Shown: piece after piece, positions 9,131-18,284 of the stretch
Position numbering within the stretch: the first letter of the stretch is position 1
How the letters are laid out: each line of letters begins with the position of its first letter
From: Ruegeria atlantica
GTDB lineage: Bacteria; Pseudomonadota; Alphaproteobacteria; Rhodobacterales; Rhodobacteraceae
Assembly (NCBI RefSeq): GCF_001458195.1
Contig: NZ_CYPU01000013.1
Location: forward strand, 1 to 64,000
Length of the DNA stretch: 64,000 nt
Direction of reading: 5' to 3'
The notes under the pieces: generated by a model
Seen by the model: only the letters and a program-made list of their open reading frames with translations
Database searches by the model: none
What the model was told of the DNA's origin: nothing
Program-made: the position numbers and the translations under genes

Positions 9131-9284
9131 AGTTCAGCCTACCTCGTTGCCGTCAATTGCCAGTCGCCAGAGAGCAACGGCACACTAGAGCTATCATGAA
9201 CAGCTCGCGTCTGCCATAGACGGTGATCCGGCCGAATGGAGGCGCCATGACCGGTGACAGTCACCCAGACGAGCCCGCCCGCTA

Positions 9285-9362
9285 CGCTGCATTGGTCACT
9301 TTGGGCTCGAAGCAGTCATTCGTTGCGCAGTGCAGCAATGACCGCTCTGCGGACTTAGTTGC
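9285..9362. repeat. Dispersed intergenic repeat, copy near 9.3 kb
   Basis: Lies in the 247-bp gap between the cyclase and MAPEG genes. Core TTTGGGCTCGAAGCAGTCAT followed by a reverse-complementary AATGACCGCT about 25 bases on, so it can fold back. Related cores occur near 50115 and 61217, and weaker ones elsewhere in this window. Confidence 0.6.
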
Positions 9363-9377
9363 CGTTGAAATTTCCCG

Positions 9378-9857
9378 TCAGATTATTGTTACCCAAATCA
9401 TGTGCAACGCCATGTAGATTACAATTAACGAGCCTAGGGTATAAAAGGTCGCTCGAATTTCATGGGATTGCTTGGTCGCATAGGCCAAAAAGTGTGCGAA
9501 ACGCACGGCGACGAACCCGTAGAGTAGCAGCTGTGCCGACAACAGCGCCGGATCAGCCAACACAAAGAGCAATCCAGCGATCCAGAACGCTGGAATGTTC
9601 TCTAGGTCGTTCCGATGAATTCGCCGAGAACGGTCGACGTAGTCGTTAGTATTGAGCTGAGATGGATCAGGGTTTTTGTTTATGAGGCCCGTCCTGAGGT
9701 CTTCAGGACTCGCCCATCCACCACCTACTTTCAGCATGCGGTGTACCGTCATCCAACCCTGCCCCATAACTTTCACTACCATCAGGGAGGCTGCAATTGC
9801 GTACGTTACGAACACTGGGTTCTCTAAGTTCAACAAATCCATATTTCCAAGCCCCAT
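9378..9857 (-). CDS. MAPEG family membrane protein
   Basis: 159 residues with four hydrophobic helices: LENPVFVTYAIAASLMVVKV, the NIPAFWIAGLLFVLA segment, the RFAHFLAYATKQ segment and a C-terminal helix. The pattern NDLENIPAFW and VRFAHFLAY is that of MAPEG proteins (microsomal glutathione S-transferase and relatives), used in glutathione-linked detoxification in the membrane. The start MGLGNM leaves AGG about 8 bases upstream; MDLLN six codons in is the alternative. It is divergent from a TetR regulator, and an elaborate inverted repeat sits between them, so TetR control of this gene is likely. Confidence 0.88.
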   Translation of the reverse strand: MGLGNMDLLNLENPVFVTYAIAASLMVVKVMGQGWMTVHRMLKVGGGWASPEDLRTGLINKNPDPSQLNTNDYVDRSRRIHRNDLENIPAFWIAGLLFVLADPALLSAQLLLYGFVAVRFAHFLAYATKQSHEIRATFYTLGSLIVIYMALHMIWVTII

Positions 9858-9866
9858 TCTGCTTGC

Positions 9867-9902
9867 CTACCGTTGGTAGAATAGATAACCTACCAACGGT
9901 AG
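9867..9902. promoter_or_regulatory. Double palindromic operator between MAPEG and tetR
   Basis: Two 13-bp arms, CTACCGTTGGTAG (9867-9879) and CTACCAACGGTAG (9890-9902), are perfect reverse complements 10 bp apart, and each arm is itself an inverted repeat CTACC-N3-GGTAG. It covers the divergent promoter region, so the TetR product probably binds it as two dimers and controls both genes. Confidence 0.75.
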
Positions 9903-9920
9903 TCAGGCAAGGGGTAACTT

Positions 9921-10502
9921 ATGACCGATCTTAAAACCGACGGGAAAATCATTGATGCGGCGCAAAGACTACTGGCAGACGGTGGTTTTGGCGCAGTCTC
10001 TTTCGACACGATTGCGCGCGCACTTGGCATTACTAAGCAATCGGTACTTTACTGGTTCCCCACAAAAAGCGATTTGCTTGCCGCCATGTTTCTCGATTGG
10101 TTGGGCGAAGAAACCAATGAGGCCGAAACAAGCCTGCTATCTGTAAAAACTTCAAATGAGGCCATTGACGCGTTCGTTCGGTCAATCACGCGGTTCCATA
10201 CATCCAACCTTGACCGCTACAGGATGATGTACCTCGCCCCCCAGACGCTGAAGGCAGGAATGCAAGAGGTACGAAACAGCGATGTTCTCGAGAAAATCCA
10301 CGTTACCACATCGAAATTGTATGACGCCTTAGCTGCAAGACTCGACGGGCCACCCGAAAAAGCTCGCCAGACGGCATTTGCGATTCACTCTGCCACCTTG
10401 GGACTCGTACTGATGCTTGGGCTCGCTGACGGCATCGTCGATCCACTGAAGCACTCGGAGGCCGAGCTCGTTTCTGCATTGATTGCGAAACTGTCCTCAT
10501 AA
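9921..10502 (+). CDS. TetR/AcrR family transcriptional regulator
   Basis: 193 residues. The N-terminal HTH (about 8-55) contains FDTIARALGITKQSVLYWF followed by KSDLLAAMFLDW, the standard TetR DNA-binding fold; the rest is the helical ligand domain. AAGGGG lies 6 bases ahead of the ATG. The gene is divergent from the MAPEG gene with the twin CTACC-N3-GGTAG operator between them, which points to autoregulation and repression of the MAPEG gene in response to an unknown, probably electrophilic or lipophilic, compound. Confidence 0.93.
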   Translation: MTDLKTDGKIIDAAQRLLADGGFGAVSFDTIARALGITKQSVLYWFPTKSDLLAAMFLDWLGEETNEAETSLLSVKTSNEAIDAFVRSITRFHTSNLDRYRMMYLAPQTLKAGMQEVRNSDVLEKIHVTTSKLYDALAARLDGPPEKARQTAFAIHSATLGLVLMLGLADGIVDPLKHSEAELVSALIAKLSS

Positions 10503-11214
10503 CAATCAAGAAACAACGCGACCAGAGGGAGTAGGCAATTTACGAAATCGTCGAACTTAGATGAAGTATTTACCATAGGCCGTTTAACAACCAATTGGCC
10601 TTGGGTTCGTCTACAATGTGCGTTTTTCCGTAGTGACTGTAGACCTATTTTGTCGAATTTGGAGCAAAATCTCTAAAAATTGCGAAAACTTTACGGGTCT
10701 GAGACCATGAATGTTAGTTTTCAACCGTTGTTTTTTAACGAGTTGAATATGTTAAGACTAGGTGAATGGAAGCTATTGCCTGCAAAAAGTAGGCTCTCCC
10801 AGTATTTCTCCCTTGGGAATAGCTCCCAATCATCTTTCAAAGCGTTTTTGGAAATAGCCGGCCCAATATGCGTTCTTGCAGTTTTGCTTGCCTATAGCCT
10901 TCATAAGGCTTCTGCCGCGAGCTACGCATCGATCCTCATGTGAAACAATTTAGCTTCGACCGAGATGCCAGGTTCTTTGCTTAAAGATGTTGCAACAACT
11001 ACTGGTCTTAAAGCGGGCATTCGCTTCAATTGCCACAAAGTCTGACCGCTAAAAACACAATTCATGACCAGACTGCTCCAGAGGCCTTCAAATTCAGACC
11101 GACGTGAACACAGGCTAGGGCATGATTGTTCGTTGGTTCATTAAATGAAGTCTCCAAAGAAAATGTAACAAATGCAACAACAGTATGAGTTCAGTGAAAT
11201 TGAAGGAACACCGC
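10503..11214. other. Intergenic region, no firm gene
   Basis: About 710 bp with lower GC than its neighbours. The only frame of note is 10707-10943 (+), 78 codons, with one hydrophobic segment (EIAGPICVLAVLLAYSLH) but no clear ribosome site and no family I recognise; it may be a small membrane protein or chance. Confidence 0.4.
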
Positions 11215-11574
11215 GTGAAGATCTATTCTGTATTCGTTTGGATGCTGGCCCTGACCTTGATGGTTGGCGTCATCGATGTGGCTTCCGCCAAAGAAAAAGG
11301 CGGGAAGTCAAAAGACAAGAAAGTTCAGTTGGATGGCAAGCCGGATAAGGGTCAGAAAGCTGTGCCGCCAGGGCAAATAAAGCGCTATACAAGAGGAGCC
11401 AAACTTCCCGCCGACTTGGATTACTCGGACATCGGCGACCTTTCCAACTGGAAATTGAAACCTCCAGGAAAAGGAAATCGTTACATACGCGTCAACGATG
11501 AAATTTTGGAAGTTTCTGATGATCTTTCGACTGTCGTCGATGCCGTTGGCATCGTTGGTGACCTTGCTAAGTAA
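11215..11574 (+). CDS. CigR/RcnB-like small exported protein
   Basis: 119 residues if started at GTG 11215, which has AAGGA 7 bases upstream and gives a typical signal peptide ending at VASA-KEKG; an ATG at 11185 would add 10 residues but has no ribosome site. The mature protein begins Lys/Gly-rich (KGGKSKDKK), then PPGQIKRYTRGAKLP and a short C-terminal domain ending in VNDEILEVS and VVDAVGIVGDL. This PPG-KRY-RG-LP layout is that of CigR/RcnB-type periplasmic proteins. Function in this family outside enterobacteria is not established. It stands alone, with repeat debris on the 3' side. Confidence 0.8.
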   Translation: MKIYSVFVWMLALTLMVGVIDVASAKEKGGKSKDKKVQLDGKPDKGQKAVPPGQIKRYTRGAKLPADLDYSDIGDLSNWKLKPPGKGNRYIRVNDEILEVSDDLSTVVDAVGIVGDLAK

Positions 11575-12015
11575 AACGGCTGAATCATAACCCCTGGACT
11601 CAACGCGGTCAGCTGATTGATTTGGTCAGATGTCGGCTTTTGGACGGATAGCAGACCCAACGTTGCAAAGCGCCAACGTCCGCCTTGCGGACTTTGCTGC
11701 CATTGACCCGCTTTCACCGAAGGACCGCAGACAGCCCCAATCGGTCAATCGTTCCAACGTCGGGGATGACGAAAGCAGACGTTTGTTGCGCCTTGGCACA
11801 TTTGTTGGTTTGCGGATAATTTGACCAAGGCGCTTGGCAGCGGAAATCCTGAAAGCGATGTATCGCATATTGGTGCTTTGTGCCAAATGGAGCCGCCGAG
11901 CCGCAATGCGACGCGCATGCCGTCCCATTGCCTTTTCTTCTTTTTGCGGCTGTAGTCTTATTCGCAAGGGTCGTCGGGTGACCTGGTGTGAACGTCCATC
12001 CCGGGTAGGGAGATT
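11575..12015. other. Intergenic region with degenerate dispersed repeat
   Basis: No gene supported. Around 11632-11705 a copy of the dispersed repeat can be read (GGACGGATAGCAGAC ... GTCCGCCTTGCGGACTTTGC). A ribosome site TAGGGAG precedes the cyclase gene at 12016. Confidence 0.45.
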
Positions 12016-13269
12016 ATGAGAAAACCGGAATTGTTCAGAGATATTTCCTGTTGGCTGCTCGAACGCGCTTTAACGGATGCCGATCTTGACGAAACAGTGG
12101 CCGGTCTGGGGCGCAGGCTGGTGCAGGGCGGTGTGCCGGTATTTCGGATCAATTTTGGCTCGATGCTCCTGCACCCTGTCCTAGGCGCGCTGGATCTCAC
12201 CTGGGATGCCCTCAGCGATAATTGCCGAAGCCAAGCCGTGCCCAGGACCGCCGCCAAGACTCCCGAGTTTCAAAACGCGCCGTTCTACCGGATGGTCAAA
12301 AACAAAACGCCGTTTGAACGCTACAGGCTGAATGACCCTGAGGTGCGCGCTAAATATCCGTTATTTGAAACACTGGGCGGTATTGGCATTACCGATTACA
12401 TTGCGCTGTTTGCATCTTATGGGCGCAAAACGCCCATGACGTGGGCTGACCTTCCTGCCGGTGTCGAAGGTGCCATCGCTTCGTTTGCCACCAAACGGAC
12501 TGGCGGGTTTTCTGCAGACGAAGTAGAAGACCTTAAAAGCCTGTCGACGCCGCTTGCTCTCGCCATGAAAGGGGCCAGCGACCGGAGCCTCGCTAAGACA
12601 CTTCTGGAGACCTATCTCGGCAAAGCTTCGGGGGCCCAAGTGCTAGATGGCCTAGTCGATCGGGGCGATGGCAGGGTGATCAATTGTTGCTTGTGGTTCA
12701 GCGACCTGAGACACTCGACGAGGATGGCGGCCGAGCTTGATATCGAAAGCTATTTTGCCACCATCAACGACTATTTTGATTGCACGGCAGACGCCGTGCT
12801 CGATCATGGCGGGGAAGTTCTCAAACTGATCGGCGATGCGGTTATGGCGGTCTTTCCGTTCGAGGACGGAGTCAGACCTGCGGACAACATGTGTCTGACC
12901 GCAGTCATGACAGCTCGCGATGCCCTCGGCCGGCTGGCCGAAAAAAACCGGACCAGGGCTGAAGATGGACTGGTTGAAATCGAATTTGGTATCGGTCTTC
13001 ATGCCGGCAAGGTCATGTATGGAAATGTCGGGACAGTCCGGAGGCTCGATTTAACAGTGACCGGTTCGGCTGCCAACGAAGTTGAGCGATTGGAAGGTCT
13101 GTGCAAGCATCTCGCTGTGCCCGTGATCGCGTCGGAACCGTTCAAGGCGATCTATGGCCAGGAATTGGCGTCACTTGGTCGCCAAGATGTCGCTGGCATC
13201 GACGGTGGGCTGTTGGCTTTCACACTGCCCGAATTTGGCAATACGCCATTAAGAGTGGTCAAAACATAG
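12016..13269 (+). CDS. Class III adenylate/guanylate cyclase with N-terminal sensor region
   Basis: 417 residues. Residues 1-195 form a region rich in alpha/beta pattern with FRINFGSMLLHPVLG and YPLFETLGGIGITDY, seen ahead of cyclase domains in several alphaproteobacterial proteins and probably a sensor. The C-terminal class III cyclase domain (about 220-400) has the two metal-binding aspartates, Asp230 in FSDLRHST and Asp274 in LIGDAVMAVF, plus GIGLHAGKVMYGNVG. No membrane segment, so cytoplasmic. Ribosome site TAGGGAG is close to the ATG. Genes on either side are unrelated, separated by more than 400 bp each, so it is probably monocistronic. Confidence 0.92.
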   Translation: MRKPELFRDISCWLLERALTDADLDETVAGLGRRLVQGGVPVFRINFGSMLLHPVLGALDLTWDALSDNCRSQAVPRTAAKTPEFQNAPFYRMVKNKTPFERYRLNDPEVRAKYPLFETLGGIGITDYIALFASYGRKTPMTWADLPAGVEGAIASFATKRTGGFSADEVEDLKSLSTPLALAMKGASDRSLAKTLLETYLGKASGAQVLDGLVDRGDGRVINCCLWFSDLRHSTRMAAELDIESYFATINDYFDCTADAVLDHGGEVLKLIGDAVMAVFPFEDGVRPADNMCLTAVMTARDALGRLAEKNRTRAEDGLVEIEFGIGLHAGKVMYGNVGTVRRLDLTVTGSAANEVERLEGLCKHLAVPVIASEPFKAIYGQELASLGRQDVAGIDGGLLAFTLPEFGNTPLRVVKT

Positions 13270-13689
13270 ACCAAGCTGCGCATCCGTTATCCTAACACAT
13301 CATCAATCTCGGTTATTTTATTTGTGGGTCAGCTTTTTGGCTTCCGAGGGCCGTTGTCTTTTGTTTGATCCATGTGACCCCTATGGGTCGATGCTTGCGC
13401 ATTTGAGTGAATTCGGATTTTTTTGTCTGCGACGTCGATTGAACGTTTCGAAATGGCTCTGATCAGAAGTTCGAAACCTCAGAACGAATGTCCGCTTTTC
13501 AGAAAACAGATGGAGTTTGCAATGTCAGTTTTCTGCGCATTCCTGTCGTTGGGGCATCGTGCAGCATCGGTCAATTTCGGGCTCAGAGCGGACACTCGAC
13601 AAATTTGACTGATCGTCTGCTCTGAGGACATTGCAGTCATTGACCTAAAGATACATGATCACCACCTGACGGGATTTAGTGGAGACACC
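13270..13689. other. Intergenic region with degenerate dispersed repeat
   Basis: No gene supported. The stretch 13480-13610 holds AACGAATGTCCGCTTTTCAG and TTTCGGGCTCAGAGCGGACA, weak relatives of the dispersed repeat found elsewhere in the window. Confidence 0.4.
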
Positions 13690-14310
13690 ATGGCAGACGA
13701 GAGAGTGAGCCACTGGGAGGAGGCCTACCGCGAGAAAGACGATACCCAGCTGAGTTGGCATCAGGATGATCCCTCGATCTCGTTGGAGCTCTGCGACGTG
13801 GTCGGCGTCGATAATGCCTCCTCTGTGATAGACATAGGCGGAGGCACTTCACGCTTCGCAGAACGCCTGATCGAAAGAGGACTGAGCGACGTTTCTGTGC
13901 TCGATGTATCCAAAGCTGCGCTTGATCGATCTCGTGGACAACTTGGCGCCGTAGGCGAGCAGATTGAATGGATCGCAGCCGATGTCACAACCTGGAGCCC
14001 GGAGAGAAGCTATGATCTATGGCACGATCGCGCCGTATTTCATTTCCTTGTCGATGCGGACGACCGTTCCGCCTACCGGGACCAGTTGTACCGCTGCCTT
14101 CTCCCAGGTAGCCATGCGATTATCGCAACGTTTGCGCTCGACGGTCCGAAGAAGTGCAGCGGTTTGCCAATCGTTCGCTATGATCCAGAGGGGCTATGCG
14201 AGGTATTAGGCGATCGTATTTCCCTGGTCACGCATCGGGAGCACACACACCATACTCCTTGGGGAAGCTCTCAGTCCTTCCAATTCAGCTTGTTACGCGT
14301 GGGCCAGTAG
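13690..14310 (+). CDS. Class I SAM-dependent methyltransferase
   Basis: 206 residues with GGAG 5 bases ahead of the ATG. Motif I SSVIDIGGGTSRFAERL (about 44-61) is the S-adenosylmethionine loop, followed by VSVLDVSKAALD (acidic residue binding the ribose) and IEWIAADVTTW; then the short motif LWHDRAVFHFL, common to small methyltransferases near the thiopurine/tellurite branch. A single compact domain without extra parts. The substrate cannot be read from sequence. No operon partner: the next gene on the strand begins 183 bp later. Confidence 0.9.
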   Translation: MADERVSHWEEAYREKDDTQLSWHQDDPSISLELCDVVGVDNASSVIDIGGGTSRFAERLIERGLSDVSVLDVSKAALDRSRGQLGAVGEQIEWIAADVTTWSPERSYDLWHDRAVFHFLVDADDRSAYRDQLYRCLLPGSHAIIATFALDGPKKCSGLPIVRYDPEGLCEVLGDRISLVTHREHTHHTPWGSSQSFQFSLLRVGQ

Positions 14311-14493
14311 CGCTGCTGTTGCGCTGCTAATGCGCTTCGGCACGACTGTGACATCCAATGGCCTTGCTCATGCCTTCGCTGCAACTTTACTCATCCGGCG
14401 GCCGTCTTGCGGACGAAGTCGCCCTTCGGTTTCTTTCCAAGCCTGCGCATGATAATCTTTGATAATTGCACTTTGCTCGGAGGAGGATGACCT

Positions 14494-16224
14494 CTGAAAC
14501 GCAGGCTGACCGCCATACTTGCAGCCGATCTGGTTGGGTATTCCCGCCTTATGAACTCGGATCAAAGCGGAACGCTCAGCGCGTTGCGAGAGCTTCGATC
14601 TGGGCTTTTTGACCCTTCTGTAGTCGCGCATCGCGGCAATTTAGTGAAATGCATGGGGGATGGTTGGATAGTCGAGTTTCCATCAGTCTCTGACGCTGTG
14701 ACCTGTGCTGTCGCCATTCAGAACTCTTTGGCCAGCGAGAATACACTGAAGTTGAGAATTGGGATACACATAGGTGAAGTCGTTTTCGAGGAGGATGATG
14801 TATTTGGTAATGGCGTTAACGTCGCCGCTCGTTTGGAAGCGCTTGCCGAAGCCGGGCAGGTTCTCATCTCCGGCTCCGCCTATGAATGCCTGGACAGCAA
14901 AACGGCTTGCGCGTTCCAAGGCGGAGAAAACCGTGAGCTTAAGAACATTGATCGACCGGTGCCAGTCTGGTGGTGGGGGGACGCCGAGTCTGTAGATCCG
15001 CTTTATGATTCTGAACCGCCTGGGTCCCCTGACGGAACTGCGATCGCCGTATTACCATTTGACAACATTTCAGGCGACCCTGAACAGGAATATTTTTCGG
15101 ACGGGTTGTCCGAAGACATAATTACGGCTCTGTCGAAACACCACTGGCTCGAGGTCGTCGCGCGCAACACGACCTTTGCCTACAAGGGAAAATCCCCGAA
15201 TGTTCGGCAGCTCGCCGATGACTTGGACGCCGACTACGTTGTCGAAGGCTCGGTCAGGAAAGCGGGTGCGCGCATTCGAGTCACGGTTCAGCTGATTGAC
15301 GCATCGACTGGCAACCACGTGTGGGCGGAAAAATATGACCGTCAGTTGGAAGACATCTTCGATGTTCAGGACGAGATCACGGAAACAATTGTTGGCAGAC
15401 TGGAGCCCGAAGTCGGAAATGCGATCCGGCGCAAGTTAGAAGATACGCCGCGCCGAAACCCCCATGCCTGGGACTGCTATCATCTTGGGCTTGCGCACTT
15501 TTACAAGTTTACTGCCGTAAGCAACCGTGAAGCTCAGAGGTTGTTTCTCCAAAGCCGCGAACTGGACCCCAGTTTTCCCGAGGCACATGCCTGGTGGGCT
15601 TATGCCACGATTCTCGGGATGGTGTATTGGGACACGGAACCGGATTCTGCCCTTATGGACGAAGCGCTGGCTGCCGCACGCACCGCCGTTTCAATGGATA
15701 ACCAGAATGCGCTGCTCTACATGCTGATGGGCAGAGTCCAACTGGCCCGCCGGGAATACCGCAGCGCGCTGGCTGAGAATGAAACTGCAATCAAATTGAA
15801 CCCGACTCTGGCTCCAGCATATTGCGGATTGGGAGACTCACTTTCCTATGAGGGACGATACGAAGAGGCGATTGCCAATTTCGAGAAAGCCGTGGAGATG
15901 AGCCCTAACCATCCGCAGCTTTGGGCCTTTCTGAGCTATGGCGCGCTGACTCTGCTTTTCGATCACCAGTTCGAGAAAGCTCTGGACTGGGCAGAGCGGG
16001 CTCGCGATGTGCCAAATTGCCAATACTGGGCCACCGCGCATGCAGTCGTGGCGCTTGCCAATCTCGGGCGGGACAAAGATCTGGCGAAGATGGTGCATAA
16101 CCTAATGGTGGAAGAGCCGAAATTCTCGCGGTCATTCGCAAAAAAGAAGCTGTTCTATCTGAAGCGGGACGATCAAATGGAACTTTACCTTGCAGGGCTT
16201 GCAAAGGCAGGTATCCCGGCCTGA
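14494..16224 (+). CDS. Adenylate cyclase-TPR protein, probable CTG start
   Basis: 576 residues if begun at CTG 14494. The first ATG in frame (14551) would cut off KRRLTAILAADLVGYSRL, which includes the conserved first metal-binding aspartate (Asp12), and has no ribosome site; CTG has a strong GGAGGAGG about 7 bases upstream and a stop lies two codons ahead. Domains: class III cyclase (1-150, second Asp56 in CMGDGWIVEF), then the IAVLPFDNISGDPEQEYFSD domain that assembles periplasmic/CHAIN-like segments (about 175-300), then TPR repeats (about 310-520) with YEEAIANFEKAVEMSPN. Same architecture as the gene at 48164-49876. An ATG to CTG mutation weakening expression is an alternative reading. 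Confidence 0.88.
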   Translation: MKRRLTAILAADLVGYSRLMNSDQSGTLSALRELRSGLFDPSVVAHRGNLVKCMGDGWIVEFPSVSDAVTCAVAIQNSLASENTLKLRIGIHIGEVVFEEDDVFGNGVNVAARLEALAEAGQVLISGSAYECLDSKTACAFQGGENRELKNIDRPVPVWWWGDAESVDPLYDSEPPGSPDGTAIAVLPFDNISGDPEQEYFSDGLSEDIITALSKHHWLEVVARNTTFAYKGKSPNVRQLADDLDADYVVEGSVRKAGARIRVTVQLIDASTGNHVWAEKYDRQLEDIFDVQDEITETIVGRLEPEVGNAIRRKLEDTPRRNPHAWDCYHLGLAHFYKFTAVSNREAQRLFLQSRELDPSFPEAHAWWAYATILGMVYWDTEPDSALMDEALAAARTAVSMDNQNALLYMLMGRVQLARREYRSALAENETAIKLNPTLAPAYCGLGDSLSYEGRYEEAIANFEKAVEMSPNHPQLWAFLSYGALTLLFDHQFEKALDWAERARDVPNCQYWATAHAVVALANLGRDKDLAKMVHNLMVEEPKFSRSFAKKKLFYLKRDDQMELYLAGLAKAGIPA

Positions 16225-16405
16225 TTTTTCCTGTGATCGGCCCTTGCTTTGCCGCTTGTCTTGAATGCTTGCGTCAGGTCAAGCCGAATGACCGCAAAGG
16301 GTTCGGAGCGGGACTTAATCTCCCGCAGGAATTGCTTGTCCGGTGACGTTTTGAAAATCGCTCTGCGGTGGCATTTATCCAACCTGTGAATGCACCAAAG
16401 TTTCC

Positions 16406-17236
16406 TCAGGCGAGCGTGATCAGCCACCCGCCCCAGACAATCAAAACCACGCCCAATCCTCGACTCAGAATCCGCCCGAATGGCAACGTCTTTTCTGCCA
16501 ACACTACGATTGTAAGAACGGCAACCCACGGCAGGTTCATGACGCCCAATACAAACAACAGCACCATCAGCATCCAGCAGCAACCAAGGCAGTAGGCCCC
16601 GTGGTGAAGCCCCATCTTCGCGGCACCCAGGGTTCCCTCGTGCCAATGAGCCGTCAGAAAACTCATGGGCGAGCGGCAATGCTCCAGGCAAGCGTTCTTG
16701 AGCGGCGTCCACTGAAACAACCCGGCGAGTATCAACATCACGCCGCCCACAGTCGGCGCAACCCTCCCCATCATCGAGGAAAGCGCGCCGCCCGTGTGCA
16801 GCCACCAATTCAATACCGTCGCCGCCAGCGAGAACACCAGCCAAACCAACAGATACCCCACCACGAAGCTACCCGTTGGCACGAAGGGTCGCCCTGCCTC
16901 CTCCCGCTTCGCGCGGACCCGCTCGTAGATCATTACGGCGGGTGTAACCGAAGGCAGCATCATCGCGAACATCATCACCGCCCACATGATAAGCATGAAG
17001 ACAATATCCGCGACGGACCACTGCATCATCATCGGCATGGCCATGTCGCCAACCATCGTCATCGAGGACGAACCTCGCCCGAGGTAAATTGTATAGGCCC
17101 ACGCCAGCGCCGTGAGCGCGACTAGCGCTGCCAGCACCAGCGCCCGATCTCGTCGTGCGACCCCTACAGCATTCATTAGGATGGCCTGAAGATCCGGCCC
17201 GGCCTCAGCCGGCCCAAGCGACTTGTCCGACCACAC
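16406..17236 (-). CDS. DUF2182 polytopic membrane protein
   Basis: 276 residues, GTG start inside the end of the DUF1326 gene (32-bp overlap), a translational coupling layout. About six hydrophobic helices. Met-rich stretch GDMAMPMMMQW, then IMWAVMMFAMMLPSVTPAV, and the cysteine motif NACLEHCRSP plus GAYCLGCCWMLM, characteristic of the DUF2182 family of predicted metal-binding integral membrane proteins. Met- and Cys-rich segments suggest copper or other soft metal handling; this is inferred. An internal ATG (MNAVGVA) at residue 21 is a possible alternative start. Confidence 0.88.
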   Translation of the reverse strand: MWSDKSLGPAEAGPDLQAILMNAVGVARRDRALVLAALVALTALAWAYTIYLGRGSSSMTMVGDMAMPMMMQWSVADIVFMLIMWAVMMFAMMLPSVTPAVMIYERVRAKREEAGRPFVPTGSFVVGYLLVWLVFSLAATVLNWWLHTGGALSSMMGRVAPTVGGVMLILAGLFQWTPLKNACLEHCRSPMSFLTAHWHEGTLGAAKMGLHHGAYCLGCCWMLMVLLFVLGVMNLPWVAVLTIVVLAEKTLPFGRILSRGLGVVLIVWGGWLITLA

Positions 17237-17825
17237 CCGACCGGCCCGCCCAGGTCACGGGCATATCCGCGTCGTTCCAAGTGGTTCCATCACTGGGGGC
17301 CAGATCACCTTCATGCCCCTCATGCCCGAAGGCGAGGCTGAACGCGGCGTTCTGCAGTTTCATCTTGTTGCCGAGGTCATTGACCAGGCGACGGGATTTC
17401 ATCTCGCCTACACCGGCCACGCTTGCAGTTATTTCGCCATCGGCCTCGGTCACGCTGATCCCGGCGCGTTTGGTTGGAAGCCAGGTCGACAACAGGCTTG
17501 CCGGCACCTCCATGCCGCCACCGGACGCACCCTGCAAGATAGTCTCCAATGCCGCCGCCTGCGCATCGCTGGCGTTTTCGTCAATGTACACTCGCCCGGT
17601 GCCGTTGGCGTCAAACAGTGTCGGCCCGGGGAAATGCAATGAGACAATCGCATTTTGGCCAGAAAGGTCCACGCCTTCATGAGAGCCCTCGCTAATGCGT
17701 ATCAACAGGGACGTCGCGCAATACCCTTGGTCCAAGAGCATAAGGTCAGCTTGTCCGAACCAGCATGGGCAAAGCATGTTGCAATTGCAGGTTTCGACGA
17801 GTTCCGCTGAAACATTCCAAGCCAT
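17205..17825 (-). CDS. DUF1326 domain protein
   Basis: 206 residues, start MAWNVSAE with GGGAGGAG ahead. The N-terminal ETCNCNMLCPCWFG holds four cysteines in the CNC...CPC pattern diagnostic of DUF1326; the rest is mostly beta-strand with no signal peptide or membrane segment. It is co-encoded and overlapped with a DUF2182 membrane protein, a pairing common in rhodobacters. A metal-related role for the pair is plausible from the cysteines and methionines but not proven. Confidence 0.9.
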   Translation of the reverse strand: MAWNVSAELVETCNCNMLCPCWFGQADLMLLDQGYCATSLLIRISEGSHEGVDLSGQNAIVSLHFPGPTLFDANGTGRVYIDENASDAQAAALETILQGASGGGMEVPASLLSTWLPTKRAGISVTEADGEITASVAGVGEMKSRRLVNDLGNKMKLQNAAFSLAFGHEGHEGDLAPSDGTTWNDADMPVTWAGRSGVVGQVAWAG

Positions 17826-18057
17826 GATTTCTCCTCCCATCCCATATTTTCCACGGAGGCATTTTAGCAGAAAGGCTGCTTTTCACCAATCAACCAGAAG
17901 GTTAAACATGTCTCCTCAGGGCTCAGAGCTGCCTATCCCTACAGCTTACATGATTAGCTGGTTGGCAGCCCAAGCCGGTCCTTCGCAACAAAGCCGCCAT
18001 TCGTCACCAAGCGATCCAAACCGAAATATCATTGGGTTCGAAGCTTAACTGATTTGA

Positions 18058-18255
18058 TCATGCTGGTTTTATCAATGTTCCCAGATATGCCCGAGTGTCG
18101 GCATCCCACGAGCTGGGGTCCTCTCCATGAGCGACCACCGCGTGCAGTTCCATGAGCTTCCAGACTTCATCTTTGGTCGCTGCGATCACTTTGCCTGGGC
18201 AGGCCTCCATGCCCTCGCAATCCTTGCAGGCATATGAAAATGCGGTGTTCATCAT
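18058..18255 (-). CDS. DUF1059 domain small protein
   Basis: 65 residues, beginning MMNTAFSYACKDCEGMEACP (either of two adjacent ATGs fits the GAGGAG site). The pattern SYACKDC-N4-CPGKVIAATKDEVWKLM is the DUF1059 family, small soluble proteins of about 60 residues with a conserved Cys set and an LMELHAVVAHG helix. Possibly metal- or thiol-binding. It lies 29 bp after the GFA gene on the same strand, so probably co-transcribed. Confidence 0.85.
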   Translation of the reverse strand: MMNTAFSYACKDCEGMEACPGKVIAATKDEVWKLMELHAVVAHGEDPSSWDADTRAYLGTLIKPA

Positions 18256-18284
18256 TTTCTCCTCTTTCTGGACGGGAAAGTTGA

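Noticed and set aside
12652-13002. Minus-strand frame of 116 codons inside the second cyclase gene
   Set aside because: Antisense to conserved catalytic-domain codons of the cyclase; a shadow.
16185-16844. Minus-strand frame of 219 codons after the cyclase-TPR gene
   Set aside because: Overlaps the DUF2182 gene in another frame and has no recognisable motifs.
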